Shown here piece by piece: positions 27,566 through 36,761 of a stretch of 64,000 bases of DNA. Position numbers and translations under genes: made by a program. A model generated the notes under the pieces. The model was not told the origin of the DNA, did no database searches, and saw nothing but the letters and a program-made list of their open reading frames with translations. The stretch comes from CAVVEQ01 sp963828855 (GTDB taxonomy: Bacteria > Chloroflexota > Anaerolineae > Anaerolineales > Anaerolineaceae): NCBI GenBank assembly GCA_963828855.1, contig CAWHGB010000003.1, forward strand, positions 58,702-122,701, given 5' to 3'. The number at the start of each line of letters is the position of its first letter. Position 1 is the first letter of the stretch.

Positions 27566-27928
27566 ATGAAACAGAATAATGCAGGTTGTTTTACCGCCGC
27601 TGTTGTGGGTATGTCCCGCTTCATCGTGCTTTTCGCGTGGATCGCCCGCCCGATCGCTTTTGATGCGGCATTTTCCTCGTGGATCATTCCCTGCCTGGGT
27701 GTTATGATCCTGCCCTTCACCACCTTGATGTACCTGATCTTGATAACGAACCAGGTTGGAAATATGTTGTCTGGTACCGACTGGATCTGGATCGCTTTAG
27801 CTGTCGTAGTTGATATTGCCGGTGCCGGAGCTGCAGCAGCCCAGAACCGCAACCGCGTTCCGCAGGGGTATCCGGGTGCGCTTCCCCCTGAACCGCCCGC
27901 TGCTCCTCCTTCAACACCTGCAGCCTAA
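27566..27928 (+). CDS. Small membrane protein, copy 1 (120 residues)
   Basis: 120 residues with three hydrophobic segments: CFTAAVVGMSRFIVLFAWIARPIAF, SWIIPCLGVMILPFTTLMYLILI and WIWIALAVVVDIAGAG, then a Pro/Ala-rich cytoplasmic or surface tail. The order resembles small YqaE/DUF-type integral proteins, but I do not assign a family. RBS AAGGAG precedes the ATG. A second, frameshifted copy is at 46045, at the far side of the sulfur island. Followed by a hairpin. Confidence 0.7.
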   Translation: MKQNNAGCFTAAVVGMSRFIVLFAWIARPIAFDAAFSSWIIPCLGVMILPFTTLMYLILITNQVGNMLSGTDWIWIALAVVVDIAGAGAAAAQNRNRVPQGYPGALPPEPPAAPPSTPAA

Positions 27929-27938
27929 CTCATCAAAA

Positions 27939-27964
27939 ATAGAGCCTGGAGATCCAGGCTCTAT
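27939..27964 (+). terminator. Hairpin after the small membrane protein
   Basis: ATAGAGCCTGG (27939-27949) pairs perfectly with CCAGGCTCTAT (27954-27964). The following bases are ATAAAATATT rather than a T-run, so termination may be weak. Confidence 0.5.
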
Positions 27965-28052
27965 ATAAAATATTGGAAAAGCAAGTTGTAAAAAAATGCA
28001 ATCTCAATAAAAATAACATAAATTAAATTATTCAAAAAGGAGATGATTTTCC

Positions 28053-29228
28053 ATGGGTACAATGACGATTAAAGGCAAGACAATGCGGTCAGTCGATGTG
28101 GACTGGAAGGAGTTCTACTACACCAACTGCCCACTGATATCCCCCAGTAACGTCGACCAGGAACTCGGTTGGGTGAAGGAAGAGTTCAAGAAGATCGGCG
28201 TAGCGTACAAGTACCTTCGTTCCACCACCGAGAACGACTGGTACCCGCACTACATCCACAACCTCGACAACCTGATGCGCTACGGTGGCTGCCACCCGGC
28301 CATCCACGTCCAGGCCGACATTCGCCGCACCCGGCTTATTGGGACGACGCAGGTTTACGAAGGCGGTGTCATGATGGTGCGCGCCCGCGACCCCATCTAC
28401 AAAATGTCGCATCTCAAGGGCAAGAAGATCGGCCTCTCCAAAAGCCAGAACGTCATCAAGAACGATTGGTGGCGCGTGCAGGAAGAGCATGGCATAGAGC
28501 TGATGCTCATGCTGAACGATATGACCCGTAAGGATGTGGAGATCGTGGAGTTCCCCTACCCGGACGACTGGTACGACAAGCCTGAGATGCTCACCCCGAT
28601 GGAGAACCCTAATGAGTACCAACTTAAGCGCGACCATAAGCACGATCTGGCCTTCCGCCCGCTGGAAACCGCACTCGAAAAAGGCATCATCGATGCCATG
28701 TATAGCCAAAGCAAAGTCTTGAGCGTGCTCTCGGAGACAACCGGCAAGTTCAAATCTATCGAGGACCTATCCCGGTACCCGGACTGGACGCTGCAAGGGG
28801 CGGCGAATGTCCCGGCCACCCTCACGGTCACCGACGTGGCCTGCAAGGAGCACCCCGAGTTGATCATCGCGCTCCTGAAGGGCCTGATCAAGGTGGGGCG
28901 TTGGGCGAACGAGCACAGGCACGCCGCAGCGGCCATCCTCAACAAACAGACCTATTACCGGGATGAAGAAGATACGGTTGAAGGCATCCGGCGCGTCGAG
29001 TTCGTGCCAGTCCTCTCGCCCATTAACCTGCAAACGCTTCAGATCAACAAGGACTTCATGCTCAGCCACGGCTACATCGAGCACGATTTTGACGTGTTCG
29101 AGTGGGCTGCGCCGGAATTCCTGGAGAAGGCAGCCACGGAACTGCTCGAGGAAGAGTGGAAGAAGCGCAGCATGGCCAAGCTTCCCCAAGGGACAACCCT
29201 TGAAGAGGCGATGACACGGCTTGGGTAA
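28053..29228 (+). CDS. DszB-like sulfinate desulfinase candidate (NMT1/SsuA-like fold)
   Basis: 391 residues, no signal peptide or lipobox, unlike a true ABC binding protein. It keeps the catalytic triad layout of DszB (2-hydroxybiphenyl-2-sulfinate desulfinase: Cys27, His60, Arg70): here YTNCP gives Cys26, and HYIHNLDNLMRYGG gives His66 and Arg76, with the same 10-residue His-Arg spacing and RYGG against RFGG. The C-terminal WAAPEFL matches DszB exactly as I recall it. The middle has DPIYKMSHLKGKKIGLSKSQ, the binding-protein-like fold DszB belongs to. DszB releases sulfite from aryl sulfinates. No dszA or dszC monooxygenase gene is visible, and the substrate is unknown. Otherwise it would be a cytoplasmic NMT1-like protein. 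Confidence 0.7.
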   Translation: MGTMTIKGKTMRSVDVDWKEFYYTNCPLISPSNVDQELGWVKEEFKKIGVAYKYLRSTTENDWYPHYIHNLDNLMRYGGCHPAIHVQADIRRTRLIGTTQVYEGGVMMVRARDPIYKMSHLKGKKIGLSKSQNVIKNDWWRVQEEHGIELMLMLNDMTRKDVEIVEFPYPDDWYDKPEMLTPMENPNEYQLKRDHKHDLAFRPLETALEKGIIDAMYSQSKVLSVLSETTGKFKSIEDLSRYPDWTLQGAANVPATLTVTDVACKEHPELIIALLKGLIKVGRWANEHRHAAAAILNKQTYYRDEEDTVEGIRRVEFVPVLSPINLQTLQINKDFMLSHGYIEHDFDVFEWAAPEFLEKAATELLEEEWKKRSMAKLPQGTTLEEAMTRLG

Positions 29229-29289
29229 ACGGAAAAAGCTCGGGCGATTTAGCCTGAGAAGAATTCAAGGATTTCTTGCAAGCAAAATA

Positions 29290-29324
29290 GGGTGCCAAAC
29301 CCAAGGGATGGCAGTTTGGCACCC
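29290..29324 (+). promoter_or_regulatory. Inverted repeat between desulfinase and hydratase genes
   Basis: GGGTGCCAAAC (29290-29300) and GTTTGGCACCC (29314-29324) are perfect 11-bp complements with a 13-nt loop, 37 bp before the next start and without a T-run. Could be an operator, an RNA-processing or stability hairpin, or a weak terminator. Confidence 0.55.
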
Positions 29325-29361
29325 ATTGAATATCTTGATAAACAAAGGATTGAAGAAAACC

Positions 29362-30219
29362 ATGACGATTGAGTCTGATACACGAATGAAGCGGCTTGGT
29401 TATCGGAAGCCGGAAGATGTCGCGGAACCTGATCAGCTCGTGCTCGTTGAATATGTTTCCGGGGGGCGGATTGCGATCATCACCCTCAACCGGCCGCATG
29501 CCGATAACGCGATAACAACGGAACTGGCGGCACAATTAATTGAAATCCTGGAGACGATCGCAGCCCGCCCTTCTGTGCGTGTTGCCATCCTGACTGGTGC
29601 TGGAGAACGGGCTTTTTCGGTCGGCGGCGACTTGTACCAAAGAAAACAGATGACGAAAGAGGAATGGCTGCGCCAACGTCTGGTTTTCGACCGTGTCCTT
29701 TACACGTTGCGCCAATTACGCAGGCCGATCATCACAGCGGTCAATGGAATGGCTTACGGCGGAGGGTGCGAGATTGCCATCAGCACGGATTTCATCATAG
29801 CGTCAGAGGATGCCGTCTTTGGGCAACCGGAAGCGATGGTCGGCTTGAGCGCGGGTGGCGGTTCACCGGTCTTCCTCCCCCGTTTCCTCCCCCCGGGGAA
29901 GGCGATGCAAATGCTGATGACCGGGGAACCCATCACCGCACGGGAAGCCTATCGCCTTGGAATGGTCAACGAGATTCACCCCAGGGCTGAACTGATGAAG
30001 GCAGTGCTCACCATCGCGGAAAAAATTGCCAAAAATTCACCCACAGCGGTACAGTCGGTTAAGCGCGCAGTTCAAAACAGCCAGGGCGAGCCTGTCGAGC
30101 AGGCAATCGCCATCATGATGGATGAACACTGGCGCTCGGTTGTTCACCCGGATCGTGTCCAGGGAATCCTTGCGTTCACCGAAGACCGGGAACCAGAGTA
30201 TCCGGACCCTGACTTTTAA
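29362..30219 (+). CDS. Enoyl-CoA hydratase/isomerase-family protein
   Basis: 285 residues from ATG 29362; the frame is open further upstream only because it runs through the hairpin region. Crotonase fold: IAIITLNRPHADNAIT, the first oxyanion-hole segment AFSVGGDLYQ, VNGMAYGGGCEIAIS for the second, and FGQPEAMVGLSAGGG carrying one catalytic-type Glu. Family members hydrate or isomerise acyl-CoA thioesters. Here it may handle the carbon skeleton left after sulfur removal, since it lies between the DszB-like and rhodanese genes. The substrate is not predictable. Confidence 0.85.
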   Translation: MTIESDTRMKRLGYRKPEDVAEPDQLVLVEYVSGGRIAIITLNRPHADNAITTELAAQLIEILETIAARPSVRVAILTGAGERAFSVGGDLYQRKQMTKEEWLRQRLVFDRVLYTLRQLRRPIITAVNGMAYGGGCEIAISTDFIIASEDAVFGQPEAMVGLSAGGGSPVFLPRFLPPGKAMQMLMTGEPITAREAYRLGMVNEIHPRAELMKAVLTIAEKIAKNSPTAVQSVKRAVQNSQGEPVEQAIAIMMDEHWRSVVHPDRVQGILAFTEDREPEYPDPDF

Positions 30220-30286
30220 TGTACAACTTCGCGGCGCAGCCGCCAAATCAAATCACAAGATTGAATTTTAATAAGGAGATGACCAA

Positions 30287-30856
30287 ATGGTAGAAAAAGA
30301 GGGAACAATCGTACATCAGGGAATCCAGGTGCCTTCTGCCAAACAGACCACCCTGGGGCTCTATGTGACCGCACGCGAAGCCTACGAGATGTGGAAAGCG
30401 GCACCTGAAAAGGTGAAGGTTCTGGACGTGCGTATGGTTGAGGAATACGTATTTCTCGGGCATGCGGAAGGCGCTGTCAATATCCCTGTGGCGTTTCCAA
30501 AATACGAATGGCATGAGGATAAGCGCAAGTATGGTTTTGAGATGAACCCCGATTTTGTCGACCATGTCAAGCAAATCTTAAAACTGGACGATACCATCGT
30601 TGCCATGTGCCGTTCCGGGGGGCGCAGCGCCTTCGCAATAAATATGCTTGCCAAGGCAGGTTTTACGAATATTTACAACATTATCGATGGCTTCGAAGGC
30701 GATACGATCGATGATCCCGAGAATGTCTTTCACGGCAAGCGCATGAAGAACGGCTGGAAGAACTCCGCTCCCTGGTCTTATGACCTCGATCCCGCAAAAG
30801 TGTGGATTCCCACTGGTGAAGAGCTGGAAAAACTTCGCAGCACTTTGGATATATAA
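30287..30856 (+). CDS. Rhodanese-like sulfurtransferase, copy 1
   Basis: 189 residues, a single rhodanese domain: VLDVRMVEEYVFLGHAEGAV, then the six-residue active loop starting at Cys108 (CRSGGRS), AINMLAKAGFTNIYNIIDGFEG, and a family-specific C-terminal tail (HGKRMKNGWKNSAPWSYDLD). The loop length suits sulfane-sulfur transfer rather than phosphate. Cytoplasmic, no signal peptide. AAGGAG lies upstream. It is directly followed by a BASS transporter, the same pair as at 36762-38224. Confidence 0.88.
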   Translation: MVEKEGTIVHQGIQVPSAKQTTLGLYVTAREAYEMWKAAPEKVKVLDVRMVEEYVFLGHAEGAVNIPVAFPKYEWHEDKRKYGFEMNPDFVDHVKQILKLDDTIVAMCRSGGRSAFAINMLAKAGFTNIYNIIDGFEGDTIDDPENVFHGKRMKNGWKNSAPWSYDLDPAKVWIPTGEELEKLRSTLDI

Positions 30857-30942
30857 ACATATTTTCTCAGTGGTATTGAGCCTTGTTTACACGCACAAGA
30901 CTCAATGCCGGGGTGATTTTCTTAGAAAATGGAGATAAGGAT

Positions 30943-31794
30943 ATGACTGCGAATGAATTCCTGACGATTGTTGCCCAGATTTCCGGTTTTCTTGGCATCG
31001 TCTGTAGCATGCTTGCAATGGGTTTGGGTTTAACCTTAACCCAGATTATCCAACCGTTAAAAAATGCACGGCTTGTGATTCTTGCGCTCCTGGCGAATTT
31101 TGTGCTGGTGCCATTGCTTGCCTATGGGATCACACTGGTCATACCCCTCGAGGATTCACTTAGAATCGGATTGATCATCCTGGCTACCTGTGCAGGGGCA
31201 CCCTTCCTGGTATTGGAGGCGCGAGGTGCCAAAGCGAACCTGGCAGTTGCGGTTGGGGTGATGACCCTCCTGATGGTCGTGACGATATTCTATTTGCCCG
31301 TGGTGCTGCCGATGCTCCTGCCGGGCGTTGAAGTGGATGCTGGAGCTATTGCCCAGTCACTGATCGTGATTATGCTGATCCCGCTGATCCTGGGTTTGCT
31401 CATCAAATCCCACTCACCCGAAACTGCGAATAACTGGGCGCCAACAATGAACAAGATTGGCAGCCTGGGAATCCTGATTCTGCTGGTGGTTGGATTGGGA
31501 TTGAATCTTTCCAACGTCATCAGCCTGATCGGTTCCCTTGGGTTCCTGGCGCTGCTGGTCTTCATAATTGGAAGCCTATTGATCGGTTTTGCAGTTGGCG
31601 GCCGCGATCCGGATGTGCGCAATGTGATGGGGTTGGGCACCGCTCAGCGTAATGTGTCGGCTGCCATACTTATTACTTTGATGAACTTTGCCGGCACGAT
31701 GACAGTCTCGTATGTGCTGGTGGCAGCCATCCTCCTCCCTTTGATATTAATTTCAATCGCGCGCTGGCTGGGGAGAAAGAAACAGGTGGCGTGA
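30943..31794 (+). CDS. BASS-family (bile acid:sodium symporter-like) transporter, copy 1
   Basis: 283 residues and 9-10 membrane helices from ATG 30943. Features of the BASS fold: MGLGLTLTQIIQPLKNARLV at helix 1-2, CAGAPFLVLEARGAKANLA near the ion-binding crossover, and GLGTAQRNVSAAILITLMNF, the second crossover motif. BASS proteins move organic anions with sodium. Location next to a rhodanese and a DszB-like gene suggests an organosulfur or sulfur anion, by inference only. A paralogue lies at 37329. Confidence 0.82.
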   Translation: MTANEFLTIVAQISGFLGIVCSMLAMGLGLTLTQIIQPLKNARLVILALLANFVLVPLLAYGITLVIPLEDSLRIGLIILATCAGAPFLVLEARGAKANLAVAVGVMTLLMVVTIFYLPVVLPMLLPGVEVDAGAIAQSLIVIMLIPLILGLLIKSHSPETANNWAPTMNKIGSLGILILLVVGLGLNLSNVISLIGSLGFLALLVFIIGSLLIGFAVGGRDPDVRNVMGLGTAQRNVSAAILITLMNFAGTMTVSYVLVAAILLPLILISIARWLGRKKQVA

Positions 31795-31860
31795 AATCCA
31801 TTGAGCGGTTTATGTTCAGTAATGGAGAAAACCCTTACAAATCAATGCATAGAATTCATT

Positions 31861-31866
31861 TATAAT
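31861..31866 (+). promoter_or_regulatory. Possible -10 box of the sulfatase gene
   Basis: TATAAT, 81 bp before the start codon, after a long gap from the BASS gene. A matching -35 with 16-18 bp spacing is not convincing, so this is tentative. Confidence 0.3.
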
Positions 31867-31947
31867 GAAAGAGAAGAATATCGGTTTTTCCCATAAGAGA
31901 ATTATTTCCATCAAGAATATTTGTATTAATATCAAAAAGGAGTGAAC

Positions 31948-34311
31948 ATGGCGATCAAGACGTATAAAGATGGAACCCCGTTTACAGGCGTCGTTGGGCG
32001 CACCACCCAGGAATCCTCCCCGGCCTGGCCGGAACCACCGAAACCACCGGAGGGCACCCCTAACGTGCTCTTCTTCGTTTTGGATGACGTGGGTTACGGG
32101 CAGCTTTCGAGCTTTGGCGGATTGGTTGAGACCCCGGTATTGGATAGCCTGGCTGCGAACGGTCTGCGTTATGTCAACATGCACACCACGGCATTGTGCT
32201 CTCCATCGCGCGGATGCATCCTGACCGGGCGGAACCACCACTCGATTGGGCTGGCATCCATCACCGAAACTTCCACCGGGTACCCCGGTTATAACGGGAT
32301 ACTGCCCTTCGATAAGGGCATGATCAGTGAGATGCTGGCGCAAAAAGGCTACAACACATTTTGCATTGGGAAATGGCATTTAACCCCTCCCGAGCACACC
32401 ACGGCTGCCGGGCCGTACGACCGCTGGCCTCTTGGCCGTGGGTTCGAGCGTTACTATGGCTTCATGGGCGGCGAGACCAACCAGTGGTTCCCGGAGCTGA
32501 CCTACGATAATCACGCGATTGAGCAGCCCAAACAACCTGAGGAGGGCTACCACCTGAGCAGCGACCTGGCTGATAAAGCCATCGAATTTATCCAGGACGC
32601 GCATGTCACCGCGCCAGACAAGCCCTTCTTCCTCTATTACGCCACCGGTGCCGGGCACGCCCCGCACCACGTCCCCAAGGAATGGGCGGATAAATACAAG
32701 GGCAAATTCGACATGGGTTGGGATAAGTACCGCGAGATCGTCCATAAGCGGCAGCTTGAAATGGGTATCATCCCACCGGGCACGGAGCTTTCAGCGCATG
32801 ACCCGGATGTCCCGGTTTGGGATACCCTTCCGGAAGGAACCAGGAAACTTTTTGCCCGCTTCATGGAGGTGTATGCCGGCTTTGTCAGCTTCACCGATTA
32901 TCATTTTGGGCGGATTCTTGAATTCCTGAAAGAGATAGGCGAGCTGGATAATACCCTCATCGTCATGGTCTCCGATAACGGCGCCAGCTCCGAAGGCGGG
33001 CCGGTTGGTTCGCTGAACGAGATGTTCTTCTTCAACAATGTGAAGGAGGAACTCGAGGATAATCTCAAAATGCTGGATAAACTTGGCGGCGTGGAAACCT
33101 GCAACCATTACCCGTGGGGCTGGACCAATGCCGGCAACACCCCCTTCAAGCGCTGGAAGCGCGAAACCTACCGGGGCGGCACCACCGATCCGTGCATCGT
33201 ATCCTGGCCAAAGGGCATCCAGGCGCGAGGTGAGATCAGGAAGCAATATGCCCACTGCATCGATTTCGTCCCGACGGTCCTGGAAGCCCTGGGTATTGAA
33301 GCCCCGGAGAGCATCCGGGGTGTGAGCCAGGCGCCAATCGACGGGGTGAGCTTTGCCCAAACCTTCAACCAGCCGGCAGAGCCTGGCAACCACCACACCC
33401 AGTACTTCGAGATGTTCGGGCACCGTTCCATCTACCACGATGGCTGGCGGGCAGTCTGCCCGTGGCCCGGGACAAGCTTTACCGAGGCTGCCAAGAAGAA
33501 CCGCAGGTTTGGGTCCCCGATCGACAACCAGGTGCTGATCGATATTGACTCCCACGACTGGGAGCTGTATCAGGTCGATGAGGATTATTCAGAAACCAAG
33601 AACCTTGCGGATGGTAATCGCGACAAGCTGATCGAGATGGTTGGCAGGTGGTATGCGGAAGCCGGTAAATACCAGGTATTTCCCATCGACAGCACCGCCA
33701 TCGAACGAATAAATGCTGAACGTCCGACCATCGCAAAACCGAGGAACAAATACGTCTTCTATCCCGGCGGATCACCGGTTCCGTTTACCGCCGCACCCCG
33801 GACCTACAACCGGCCCTGGAGCATCACCGCGGATGTTGTGGTTCCGAAAGGCGGGGCCGAAGGTGTGCTTCTTGCCCAGGGTGGCAATACCGGCGGGTAT
33901 ACGCTCTTTGTCAAAGATGGAAAGCTGCATTTCCTGTACAACTGGCTCGGTCACGATAAATTCTGGTTGCATTCCAACGAAACCATTCCGGAAGGTGAGG
34001 TTGAGCTGCGTTACGAGTTCGAGCCAACCGGCAAACCGGATATCGCCCTGGGAAGGGGTGTTCCGGCACGCGGGCAACTCTACATCAACCGCAAGCTGGT
34101 TGCCAGTATCGATATGCCGTATTCCATCCTGAACATGTGGGGAACTGAAGGACTGACCTGCGGATATGATGGCGGGGATCGGGTGGCTGCGGAGGAGTAT
34201 GGCGATACCTTTACCTTCACGGGCACCCTCAAGCGGGTCACCATGGATCTTAGCGGAGAGCTGATCCAGGATAGCGAAATGGAGATGAAGGTCGCCATGA
34301 GGCGTCAGTAG
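31948..34311 (+). CDS. Cys-type sulfatase (large arylsulfatase), cytoplasmic
   Basis: 787 residues. Start is the ATG at 31948 with AAGGAG five nt upstream; a GTG at 31942 lies inside that site. Alkaline-phosphatase-like sulfatase: metal Asp46/Asp47 in FFVLDDVGYG, formylglycine motif Cys84 in CSPSRGCILTGRN, CIGKWHLTP, MVSDNGASSEG, and a C-terminal beta-domain (about 600-787) with TADVVVPKGGAEGVL and YDGGDRVAAEEYG. There is no signal peptide, so hydrolysis takes place inside the cell. Cys84 must be oxidised by a formylglycine-generating enzyme not encoded in this window. Length and C-terminal domain resemble the long arylsulfatases, such as Pseudomonas AtsA relatives. Organic sulfate ester substrate unknown. 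Confidence 0.92.
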   Translation: MAIKTYKDGTPFTGVVGRTTQESSPAWPEPPKPPEGTPNVLFFVLDDVGYGQLSSFGGLVETPVLDSLAANGLRYVNMHTTALCSPSRGCILTGRNHHSIGLASITETSTGYPGYNGILPFDKGMISEMLAQKGYNTFCIGKWHLTPPEHTTAAGPYDRWPLGRGFERYYGFMGGETNQWFPELTYDNHAIEQPKQPEEGYHLSSDLADKAIEFIQDAHVTAPDKPFFLYYATGAGHAPHHVPKEWADKYKGKFDMGWDKYREIVHKRQLEMGIIPPGTELSAHDPDVPVWDTLPEGTRKLFARFMEVYAGFVSFTDYHFGRILEFLKEIGELDNTLIVMVSDNGASSEGGPVGSLNEMFFFNNVKEELEDNLKMLDKLGGVETCNHYPWGWTNAGNTPFKRWKRETYRGGTTDPCIVSWPKGIQARGEIRKQYAHCIDFVPTVLEALGIEAPESIRGVSQAPIDGVSFAQTFNQPAEPGNHHTQYFEMFGHRSIYHDGWRAVCPWPGTSFTEAAKKNRRFGSPIDNQVLIDIDSHDWELYQVDEDYSETKNLADGNRDKLIEMVGRWYAEAGKYQVFPIDSTAIERINAERPTIAKPRNKYVFYPGGSPVPFTAAPRTYNRPWSITADVVVPKGGAEGVLLAQGGNTGGYTLFVKDGKLHFLYNWLGHDKFWLHSNETIPEGEVELRYEFEPTGKPDIALGRGVPARGQLYINRKLVASIDMPYSILNMWGTEGLTCGYDGGDRVAAEEYGDTFTFTGTLKRVTMDLSGELIQDSEMEMKVAMRRQ

Positions 34312-34392
34312 AAATAATAATTCGCAACGAGAGCGGAACGGATTCTTTCGTGTTCATTCCGCACTCGCAAACAGGCAAAAAAGGAGAATAAT

Positions 34393-34755
34393 ATGCCAGG
34401 ACGAGGAATTGGTGGACCAGGAAGAGGCCCGGGTGGACCGGGACGCGGAATCGGCGGACCAGGACCGGGTGTGGGTAGAGCTTCTGTGGTGCGCAGGCAC
34501 CGCCGGATGCGCAGGCGCATGCGCCGGAGAATGATCATCGGCGGTATGGCGATCGTTGCCGTCGGCACCAGCGCGACCAAGATGAGCCAGGCTGAAGTGC
34601 AGCAGGTGGAGCAGAAAGCCGGGCAGCCGGTGGAAAATCTAACCGAAGAACAATTGGATGCGACCATGGGTGAACTTGGCATCGAAGGCCAGGAACCGAC
34701 CGATGCGGAAGTTGCCGCGCTCGAAGCGGAAGAGGATAAGAACCCTTCTGTATAA
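34393..34755 (+). CDS. Gly/Pro/Arg-rich small membrane protein, copy 2
   Basis: 120 residues, nearly identical to the protein at 26769 except for a shorter Gly/Pro/Arg head. The basic segment, hydrophobic helix and NLTEEQLDATMGELGIEG tail are the same. DNA identity is also very high, so this is a recent duplication, gene conversion, or an assembly effect. Strong RBS AAAGGAG. It follows the sulfatase gene by 81 bp. Confidence 0.7.
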   Translation: MPGRGIGGPGRGPGGPGRGIGGPGPGVGRASVVRRHRRMRRRMRRRMIIGGMAIVAVGTSATKMSQAEVQQVEQKAGQPVENLTEEQLDATMGELGIEGQEPTDAEVAALEAEEDKNPSV

Positions 34756-34765
34756 CCAATTAAAT

Positions 34766-34841
34766 CCCTGTGGCGGGAGAGAACCCAAATAACGGATTTT
34801 CTTATAGATCTCCGGAAGGGTTTGAATTTTCCTGCCACAGG
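34766..34841 (+). promoter_or_regulatory. Long nested hairpin upstream of the SulP gene
   Basis: CCCTGTGGCGGGA (34766-34778) pairs with TCCTGCCACAGGG (34829-34841) with one wobble or mismatch near the inner end; inside, AACCC and GGGTT can also pair. No T-run follows directly. It is the only structured element in the 283-bp gap before SulP; a leader RNA or weak terminator are both possible. Confidence 0.45.
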
Positions 34842-35038
34842 GGTCAATAATTTTAGAACAGTAGTATATGAATTAATAATTATTTGACACGCAGGACCAG
34901 TGATAATTCCACCTTTTTTTCATGAATTTTGATGGCGTTTGATGGAATTCCCCAAGAAAATAAATTTCGAGTATTATTCTTCAAGTTGAATTTACGAATT
35001 TGTAAAAATTTATTGGAGACACATTTTCAACAAAAAAT

Positions 35039-36749
35039 ATGAAAACTACCTGGACCAAGCGCAATATTCCCATCCTTTCCTGGCTGCCCGGGTATAACCG
35101 CGGCTGGCTCACCGCCGATGTGATCGCCGGCTTGACCCTCTGGGGGCTGGTGGTCCCGGAAGCCATGGCCTATGCAGGTATTGCCGGGCTGCCGCCCCAG
35201 GCGGGTCTCTATACACTTCTGGCGGCGCTGCTTGTTTATGCCCTGCTGGGAACATCCCGCCACCTGGTGGTGCAGGCCACTTCAGCCACGGCAGCGCTTC
35301 TTGCTTCTTCCGTGGCCGCAGCGTTGATCGCAACCGCTCCTGAAAACGTCTCCGACCCCAAAACCTACCAAGTATACGCTTCTGCGTTTGTACTGGTCAC
35401 AGGGTTGGTCTTCCTGGCAGCGGGTCTGGCAAAGCTGGGCTTCATCACCCAGTTCCTTTCAAAACCGGTGATGGATGGTTTCGTGATGGGCATCGCGGTC
35501 TTCGTGGCGGTGGGTCAGCTCAACAAGCTGTTCGGCGTACCCAAACCCGAAGGCAACACGGTCGAGAAGCTGCTGGGGATCATCAAGGACCTTCCCAGCG
35601 CCAACTGGGCGACCTTTCTTATAGGTGCCAGCTCCCTGGCGCTGCTGTTCATCCTGCCGCGCCTTTCCAAAAAGATCCCCGCCGGGCTGGTGGTTCTTTT
35701 CGGGTATATCGCACTCAGTGCTGTTCTGGACCTGAATGGCAATTACGGTGTGGAGATCGTCGGTACCCTGCCGCAGGGTCTGCCTGCTTTTGCTTTCCCG
35801 GTTGTTCCCTTCTCCACTTACCTCGCGATGCTGGTCCCGGCGATGGGTGTTCTGCTGGTTGCCTACAGCGAAGCGCTGGGGGTGGCGCACGAGTTTGCCG
35901 AAAAACATGGCTACGAAGTGGACGCCAACCAGGAGCTGAATGCCCACGCGATCGCAAATGTTGTCAGCTCGCTCTTCGGCGGGATGCTGGCTGCCGGAAG
36001 CATGTCCGCCTCCGCGGTGAAAGAAGAAGCGGGAGCCCGCAGCCAGGTGACCAACCTGGTCACTTGGGTGGTGACGATCATCACCGTGCTCTTCCTGACC
36101 CCCTTGTTTAAAACCCTGCCCGAGGCTGTGCTGGGGGCATTGATCATCCATGCGCTCTGGCATATCCTCGCATCCCGCAAACTGCAGAAGATCCGCCTGG
36201 CATCGCGGGTGGAGTTCTGGTTCGCCATGTTGGCATTCGCGGGCGTGATCTTCATCGATGTTCTGGAGGGAATGATCATCGGCCTGGTGGCTTCCATGCT
36301 GTTCGTGATCTACCGCTCCAGCCGGCCGCATGTCTCTTCGCTGGCGCGGGTTCCCGGCCTGCCCGGTTCCTACTCGGACCTCGGCCGCCACCCGGAAAAT
36401 ATTCCTGTGCCGGGCGTACTCATCACCCGCCTGGATGGTCAGCTGTATTATGCCAACGCTCCCACGTACCGGGATCAGGTGAAGGCCATGATCGCGGAGA
36501 GAGAATACGCCACCCCGCGCGGTGATCTTTGACTCCAGTTCCTGGTTCGAGATCGATGTGACCAGCGCCGATATCATCGAGAAATTGGTGAAAGAACTCC
36601 GCGGGAAAGGGATCGATGTTTACATTGCGGATGTGCATGCTCCTGTTCGCGAGTACGCCAGCCAGACCGGCTTGCTCGAAGTCATCGGCGAGGACCACAT
36701 TTTCCCCACCGTCGATGCTGCCGTGAAAAGTATTGAAGCATTCCAATAA
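35039..36749 (+). CDS. SulP-family anion permease with STAS domain, copy 1 (one frameshift)
   Basis: About 570 residues after joining frames near 36520. SulP signatures: LTLWGLVVPEAMAYAGIAGL, PPQAGLYTLLAALLVYALLG, KLGFITQFLSKPVMDGFVMG, EAGARSQVTNLVTWVV; then the cytoplasmic STAS domain (GVLITRLDGQLYYANAPTY ... VIFDSSSWFEIDVTSADII, AREYASQTG-like end). Family members carry sulfate, bicarbonate or other anions, often as proton or sodium symporters. Its place in a sulfatase and desulfinase locus favours sulfate or sulfite. The ribosome-binding site is weak and the start is the first in-frame ATG. Confidence 0.88.
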
Positions 36750-36761
36750 AGGAGAAAAGAA

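Noticed and set aside
28053..29228. ABC transporter binding protein
   Set aside because: No signal peptide or lipobox, no permease or ATPase neighbours, and DszB catalytic residues are kept; retained only as an alternative.
32791..33555. 254-codon minus-strand ORF
   Set aside because: Shadow of the arylsulfatase gene, which has a complete catalytic motif set on the plus strand.
34766..34841. SAM-type riboswitch before SulP
   Set aside because: The hairpin lacks the conserved core sequence and multi-stem layout of SAM-I or SAM-II riboswitches.
34884..34905. TTGACA promoter before SulP
   Set aside because: The nearest TAATTC-like -10 box is only 14 bp away, too short for a sigma-70 promoter.
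35459..36577. 372-codon minus-strand ORF
   Set aside because: Antisense shadow of the SulP gene; His/Gln-rich composition, no RBS and no motif.
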